The position numbers and the translations under genes are program-made. 64,000 nt of DNA from Allacma fusca. Taxonomy: Eukaryota > Arthropoda > Collembola > Symphypleona > Sminthuridae. Positions 58,273 to 64,000 of this stretch are shown here, in pieces (the stretch's first letter is position 1; every line of letters starts with the position of its first letter). The notes beneath the pieces were generated by a model. The model was not told the DNA's origin. It saw nothing but the letters and a program-made list of their open reading frames with translations, and ran no database searches. The DNA lies in NCBI GenBank assembly GCA_947179485.1, contig OX359245.1:60933067-60997066 (forward strand). The letters run 5' to 3'.

Positions 58273-61200
58273 TTAAAAAAATAAAATTTTAACAATAAAT
58301 CCTGCCAGCAGGATTAAAAATACCAATAACCCATGATGGAGCCTTTCCAACCTGAAAAGTTTTTAAAGCATTGAGTGATTATTACAGAAATTGTACTTAT
58401 TGTACTAAATTGAAAACGTCGAAGCAACTCGGTACTGAGTACTGAGCCTAGGATTTACCAGTACATATACGAAACTATCGAGAGATTTGTTTTACTACAC
58501 AGCTTGCATGTAATACAGAAATTGCAGTTAATAGAGGGCAGTTAAAACGATCCGGGAAATAAAAATGATAAACTCGTTGTCTGTATATCTTGAAAGGTTT
58601 ACTCTTTGCTTCAGCTTTGATAATTTGTAGTACTATAAAAAATACAGCGGATTTCCTACATAGTGGCTTGTTTTTAGATGACGTTTCTTTTTGGCATCTC
58701 CAATTATTGGCAGGCATTTTGCCATCTCTTGGGAACCACTATATAGTAAATACACTGCAGCATGTTTCTTTCAAAGCTGAAAGCTGCACAACCTTTTCGT
58801 TAACCGAATTATAGCGTAATAAATTATCAATATCGGCAACTCACCTTTTAAAATTCCGGCGTGCTTTTGGTAGATCTCGATCATCTTCTAACGCAGCATA
58901 CCGCCTGATGCCATTAATTCCTCGGAGGGTGTATGTCTCGTGGTTGAGGGTAGATATGTCAAAATCAAAGCATTCTTGATCGACGGGAGCTAACTGCTTG
59001 AAAAGAGCCTTCGTATTCCTTGTACTTATATCGTAATCCGCCGCTAACAGATCTTCGACAACTTTGAATAACTTCTTTAGCTTGTTGTACGTCGCTACCA
59101 TTCCATTTCTAAACAAAATATGAAAACATAATTTTTACTCAAAATGTAGTTTTTAGGAGAATTTGTTTTTCAGAATTTACACTCCTTGATATTTACTTTG
59201 GCCTTGATCCAACTACCATGAAGGCTCCATCGAGCAGTACACAAGGCATGTAATGCAGTATAAAATCAAGAATTTCCTTGCTCTTTTCATTCCAGGTGAA
59301 TATCATGAATGGATACCAATACATGCGCTTGTAAGGATTATGAGCGTTGGCCTTTACAACTATTCGAAATAGATCTTGAAATTTGAATGGATGCTCCGAA
59401 CTAGAGCAGTGGTACACCATGATTTCCTCTGACGTTTTGACTCCAACAGCAGTGGACATGGCTGCGGCAAGTGTTAGATTGACGACGTGGTCCACTGGAA
59501 CTAAATCAACCACACAGCGACTATTCAAGCGGCAAGTATGAATCAGTCCCCTGGAGATGGCAGCCATGACGCCATTAAACCCGGTCAAATTATCGATCCA
59601 GCCAGGGATTGGTTCCTTATTTGCTGGCGTAACTGTATTGTGAAAAAATATTCCCTACATTACAAACATCTCACTTACCTACTTTGATTACGAGCATTTT
59701 ATGCTTATACACATTTTGTTACGAAATAACATTTACTTTTAGCATGCACCTTTCTCAATGAGGATAAGTAAATGCAAGAATATTGGGTAATGCCACCTCT
59801 TATCATTTGTTCTAAGCAATGCGCTTGAATTATTTATAAATGTTGTGATTTTCTTCTCTATTATACTTATTATATCTGAATATAACATCCAAGAAATGAG
59901 TAAATCCAGGAATAAGAATAATTCCAAGGAACATCATTTTTAGTTTTCTGTGGATTTACTTACCTATTGATGGCCGCACAATGCAAACGGGGATGTCAAA
60001 CCTGGATTCCTCCACCAAAATCTCAGCGAGATGCTTTGAAAAAGTATAGTTCATTAAGTTGTCGCCCCTCAATCTGCATAAAATTAAAGCAATTTCAGAG
60101 AAAAATAACCTAAAAGAAAAATCTGAAATGAAAAACGTAAAATAAATTTTACGATCCATCACTGTTTTCATTTTATCCTCGAAATAGAGGAATAAATGCA
60201 TTACTGTGCATCCATGGAGTTTAGTAAGTCATCTGGTAGGAGTGAGCAGAGCTTTAGAGCTGCGTGAGGACCGACAGGATTGGGATACACCTTCTCGTCA
60301 ATCTTCGATCGTCCGCTGTTTGAAAATGCCGTCGAGATGTGTACGAAAGCCTGTGCGTTGTTGTCATGAAACATTAGAATTTTTAGTAATCTGACCGTTA
60401 CAATTGTTACACAACGCCTACATTTTGCAAATGCAATATGTGCATGTTGTGAAGAATCTGGAGACGCCTATGTAATTCCTTCTACCGTGGTGCTCTCATT
60501 GTCAGCTTAAGATTTGTTCTATGCCACTCTAAAAAAGGTCATAAATAATGTACACGTTCTTAATGGGTCTGGTTGTTACCTTGTGTAACCGGATGTGCAC
60601 AAACAGGGGTGGTATTTTGGTATTTTGGTAATAGGTATTTTATGCATCTAGTGTTAAATGAATATGCGTAATAAGTGGATACGTATAGGAGACATACTTA
60701 TGAATACATATTGTAGCAGTAAATGCTATAAATACATACGGATAGTATACAAGCATGCGTATATACTCGTACGCTGATTATGTTTAGCAACAATACTCAC
60801 ATGCACGGTTTGGTCTTTCGCAAATATCCCTGGAAAATAATTTTTGATTTTCCCCACTAAATCTGAAGTCACTGTTGGAAATTCCAAAAATCCCTAATAA
60901 AAGGTCAACAAATCCGAAAGGCCCTGTTGACAAGAATGTTTCTCCAAACGATTTGCTAGAAAAGGTCAACGAATGTTAGAATCCCTATTTACGAAACAAA
61001 TTTCTCTACAAGACGTCAACGATTTTATAAGCCCTGTTGACCAAAATTATTTCCCTTCCCTTTGAAATTTTCCACTCCTTTTATTATTTTTATGAGGATA
61101 ATTCTTCCCTTTTTTTCATAAAAACCGGATCCCTACTCACATGTGATGAAATTTTTATGATACAAAATTCTTTACAGCTTTTGCAACAACAACTGGGGTA

Positions 61201-62057
61201 GCATAAAAATATGCTCGCAAATGCAAACTTCACCGCGCAGGAAGTGGCATTCATTCAGTCTTTTCTCCCGCAGCTTTTTTAGACTGTCACTGCTGGATAT
61301 TTCCAAAGGTTTCCCCCGGCACACAATATATTTATTTTCATTCCTCATCGGAATAAGTTTGGATGCAAGCCAAAATATCATGTGCTCATCCAAAGCAGCA
61401 CACAATACAGCCTTATTTGAGAGGGGTGCTTTATATTATCATTTCGGAGATGTGCTTCAAGTCCAATCAAAACCGTCCGCAGGAAATGGAGCTCTAGGCA
61501 TGAAAGAAAATGCGAGGTGGCTGAAACACTTGCACTCAACAAGACTTAAACAGGACTGGAGACGTTAGACTATGGAAAAACTTCTTTTGCAAGGGACGTT
61601 GGGGCCATTATATTGCCTTCCAAATAATTCATTTATAAGCGTACATTAATACTTCCTAACCTGAAGTTACTCAAACATACATTATTGAGACATTGATTGA
61701 TTTTCCCACTGCTCTAACCTTTACATATTTAAGCTGCTTAGCCCAATCCAACATATTTTTAGTACCGCCAACATTGATTTTTAGCACAGTTTGTAACGAA
61801 ATTCCAAAATGAACAATTGCAGCTGAATGAATCACGACGGAGACATCTTCTCTCAGCATTGCTGTATCTTCTTTAGTTAGTCCCAGCTCGTCATTGGACA
61901 CGTCGCCATTAATTGGCACAACTTTCTCCAGTGATTCCGGACTTTCTTCCCGGATCTTATCAAACAGCTACATCACAGAAAGAATAAGATATTATATATC
62001 TTGACATGAGAGCAAAAATAGTGCATTACAAAATGCTGACTGTGTCTTACATATAAT

Positions 62058-62092
<35 letters not shown>

Positions 62093-62662
62093 GTAAAGTT
62101 TTATTGATTTGAGCTTTCGCTCCTTCAATATGTGTAATTTCAAGTGTGATAGTTTACATTAAAGTTGTAATTTTCTCTAGAAAACAGTATAATTCTGAAG
62201 CAAAATCTTTTTTCATGTTAGTAATTAAGTGACACCAAAAAGTATCAATAATCGGATATTGTGATGAATTTATATTAGATAGAGACGCGGGCCTATGGTC
62301 AGATAGTAGGTGGCACTCAAGGAAAATGTGGCTCCAATTTCGGCTGAATTGCGAGCAAAATTTACAGATATCTCGGCTATAATTATATATATAATACTGT
62401 ACACACAGAAGTGATGGCCTCAAAATCAATGTAAATAAAATAGATAATTTTAAAATAGTACCGGTGTTTTAAAAATTTCATTGATTCGATCATTTCCGGA
62501 CTTGTCCTTGTGACTCCGAACGAGAACGTAAACCTTTGTGATCTCAGGACACCCTCGAATCAATTTTTCGAGAATGGCTTTCCCGCAAAATCCTGTCGCC
62601 CCCGTCAAAAAGACAGATTTATTCGCAAAGAAATTCGGTATGGTTGTATTAATTCCTTCCAT
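58273..62662 (-). CDS. Fatty acyl-CoA reductase, seven exons
   Basis: Exons 62462-62662, 61719-61967, 60205-60350, 59964-60073, 59197-59632, 58845-59108 and 58273-58351 join with consistent phase to give 494 residues, the usual length for alcohol-forming FARs. These reduce long-chain acyl-CoA to fatty alcohol with NADPH, for waxes, cuticular lipids or ether lipids, at the ER or peroxisome. Evidence: ThrGlyAlaThrGlyPheCysGlyLys (cofactor-binding loop) at residues about 19-27, PheValHisIleSerThrAlaPhe, active-site TyrThrPheSerLys, ValArgProSerIle, and GlyTrpIleAspAsnLeuThrGly. The FAR_C region follows, and a last small exon encodes a hydrophobic C-terminal anchor. The gene is complete and unbroken. 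Introns carry a hAT-type and a pogo-type insertion. Confidence 0.94.
58645..58757. mobile_element. Short pogo-type MITE in the last FAR intron
   Basis: 113 bp with ends CAGCGGATTTCCTACATAGT and CTATATAGTAAATACACTG, diverged relatives of the termini at 2827 and 4682. TA precedes the left end; the right flank is CA. It is a heavily deleted member of the same family. Confidence 0.6.
60804..61135. mobile_element. hAT-like word-type element in a FAR intron
   Basis: Flanked by the 8-bp duplication CTCACATG (60796-60803 and 61136-61143). The ends CACGGTTTGG and CCGGATCCCTA are only imperfect inverted repeats. The interior reiterates AATCCCT and GGTCAACGA words. The duplication is exact, but the TIRs are weak. 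Confidence 0.6.
61169..61440 (-). other. Long open segment of unknown origin in a FAR intron
   Basis: On the minus strand a frame stays open for about 85 codons, ending at a TAA near 61172. Its composition is even (charged residues, Cys, a HisMetIlePheTrpLeuAla stretch), unlike the AT-driven frames around it. It could be a fragment of an unknown gene or element. The FAR transcript splices correctly without it, so I do not call it an exon. Confidence 0.3.
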
Positions 62663-64000
62663 TATGGTTCAAGATATTGATGAACATTCAATGTTCTAAC
62701 TGTCTAAACTAAATTTTCGTTTATGCTTCTACTGTGATTGCGAGTGTTGAACAAAGCTAAGGTTATGTGGATTCATATTTATATAACTTAGCAAAAATTG
62801 CTTTATGGTCACGCAGTTCAAAAAGTTTCCATGTTTCGATTGAGTAGAAATAGATGTGGTGTTAACCGACATCGCGTACATGTAGGTACTGTTTGACCGA
62901 CTTGTCGATGTTGTTGCTCAAAACGGCATTCACGATGGGAAATATAAAACATTTACATAAAAAAACTATACTACGTTTAGGAAAATCATTCGCACAATAA
63001 ATCCCTCCTAGTCCACATAAGGGAATGAGTTAGGGCACGTTCAGGTTGTCAATTTGTAATAACAGACGTCCACACTTTCCAAGAACAGTTGTATCGATCA
63101 ATTTGATATTTGTGTAAGAACGCAAGAGTAAAAAAATCTGATTCAAACAATGCTCTGAAAATGTAGGCATTTTATATTAAATCTGAATTCCCTAACATTC
63201 AGACTTCTATTTATTCTAACTGTGAATATTAAATATTGACAGGCATAATTGACTAGGGTACCTCAGAGTATGTGAAATGTATATCGCAATGAAATTTTGT
63301 GAACTACAGTCAGGTCTGATGTCAAAATCCACACTAAATTTCATACCAGTTCGGTCAGATTCGGCTAGCTTGTATCGTCCTGCGGATTTAAACTGTCTTA
63401 TAATGTGCTAATATACAAGTGTTTTATGGAATTAGACGGAAGTACAGATACAAATGGAATTTGTAAAGTTCTACAATTTAGAAGTTACCCACGAAGTTTT
63501 TTGCCATGACCTCTATCCACTGTCTGACATTGGTATTAGATTTCATCACTTATTCCCACAGATGTCATGTTTTTAGGCCTCAGAATCCCATAAAAGAAGA
63601 TAATTGACTATATATACTATTATAATAATTGTATGTTCACTTGTTGATTTTCGTTCATTGTTTTCCTCGATGAGAACTTGGTTTCATAGTTTGCAATGTA
63701 ATATATAAGTGAGCTGCTACATTACTCTGATCTAACAAAAAATTTTCCTATGTACTTAATTTAAGAAGCATTTTTTATGCACTTGTCCCACCAGCAAACG
63801 TGTAGTAGCTTCAAGCATTTGAACTGAAAATCTCCCAATACGATTTTACTTCGATCAATCAACAGGGAAAGAGACACTATAGATATTTATTGATGCTACA
63901 ATTTCCAATCCTTTGTAATTACGACAGTTATCTTGCTTCTGCATCATATGTACGTCTATATTTTAATTGCAATTTGTTTCCCTACTACTATGTGTGTATA
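62663..64000. other. Upstream of the FAR gene, nothing recognised
   Basis: Should include the FAR promoter. No TATA box in a fitting position, RNA gene or repeat boundary is evident. AT-rich throughout. Confidence 0.4.

Noticed and set aside
39230..62662. FALDH and FAR as a co-regulated lipid gene cluster
   Set aside because: They are 16 kb apart with a retrotransposon and an unrelated gene between, and share no visible regulatory motif.

Overview
The window looks like nuclear DNA from an arthropod. It is AT-rich, its genes have spliceosomal introns, and it carries receptor families of the insect/springtail gustatory-like and ionotropic types, a fatty acyl-CoA reductase, a microsomal-type fatty aldehyde dehydrogenase, an F-box gene, an initiator-tRNA-primed copia retrotransposon and many hAT, pogo and CACTA-like elements. 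A springtail (Collembola) is my guess from the style of the receptor and F-box proteins. That is inference and no single feature proves it.

Layout. Positions 1-22,000 are a decayed tandem cluster of sphingomyelin-synthase-like (SMS) genes. One copy is intact (9076-10653, two exons, 299 residues). At least four others are broken (1857-2381, 6495-6735, 16806-17100, 18047-21724), and the spacer between units is duplicated with them. The cluster is riddled with transposons: an inverted pair of pogo-type MITEs, hAT-type elements with exact 8-bp target duplications (one splits an SMS exon), and a 5.1-kb CACTA-like element (11100-16184) carrying a transposase, a DUF4806 gene and a BEN-like gene. Positions 22,000-27,000 are repeats, ending in a 23-bp tandem array that abuts the next gene. 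Positions 27,000-38,100 hold single-copy-looking genes: a seven-pass gustatory-type receptor, tRNA-His(GTG), an ionotropic-receptor-like gene, an F-box protein and a small secreted Gly/Ser/Asn/Tyr-rich protein with a clear TATA box. Positions 39,230-42,400 hold a ten-exon fatty aldehyde dehydrogenase on the minus strand. About 6.7 kb without a recognisable gene follows.

Positions 49,182-55,961 are a complete but inactivated Ty1/copia retrotransposon (minus strand, 415/416-bp LTRs, 5-bp target duplication). Behind pol lies an envelope-like gene with signal peptide, furin-type site, fusion-peptide-like segment and C-terminal membrane anchor. This is the most unusual object in the window. After it come an unknown two-exon gene (56,694-57,352) and a seven-exon fatty acyl-CoA reductase (58,273-62,662, minus).

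Several genes here act on membrane or long-chain lipids: SMS on ceramide, FAR on acyl-CoA to alcohol, FALDH on aldehyde to acid. They are too far apart and too interrupted by mobile DNA to call a functional cluster. A recurring theme is non-autonomous elements whose interiors are built from one short, imperfectly reiterated word. At least five of these sit in exact or near-exact 8-bp duplications, so I read them as hAT-type MITE families.
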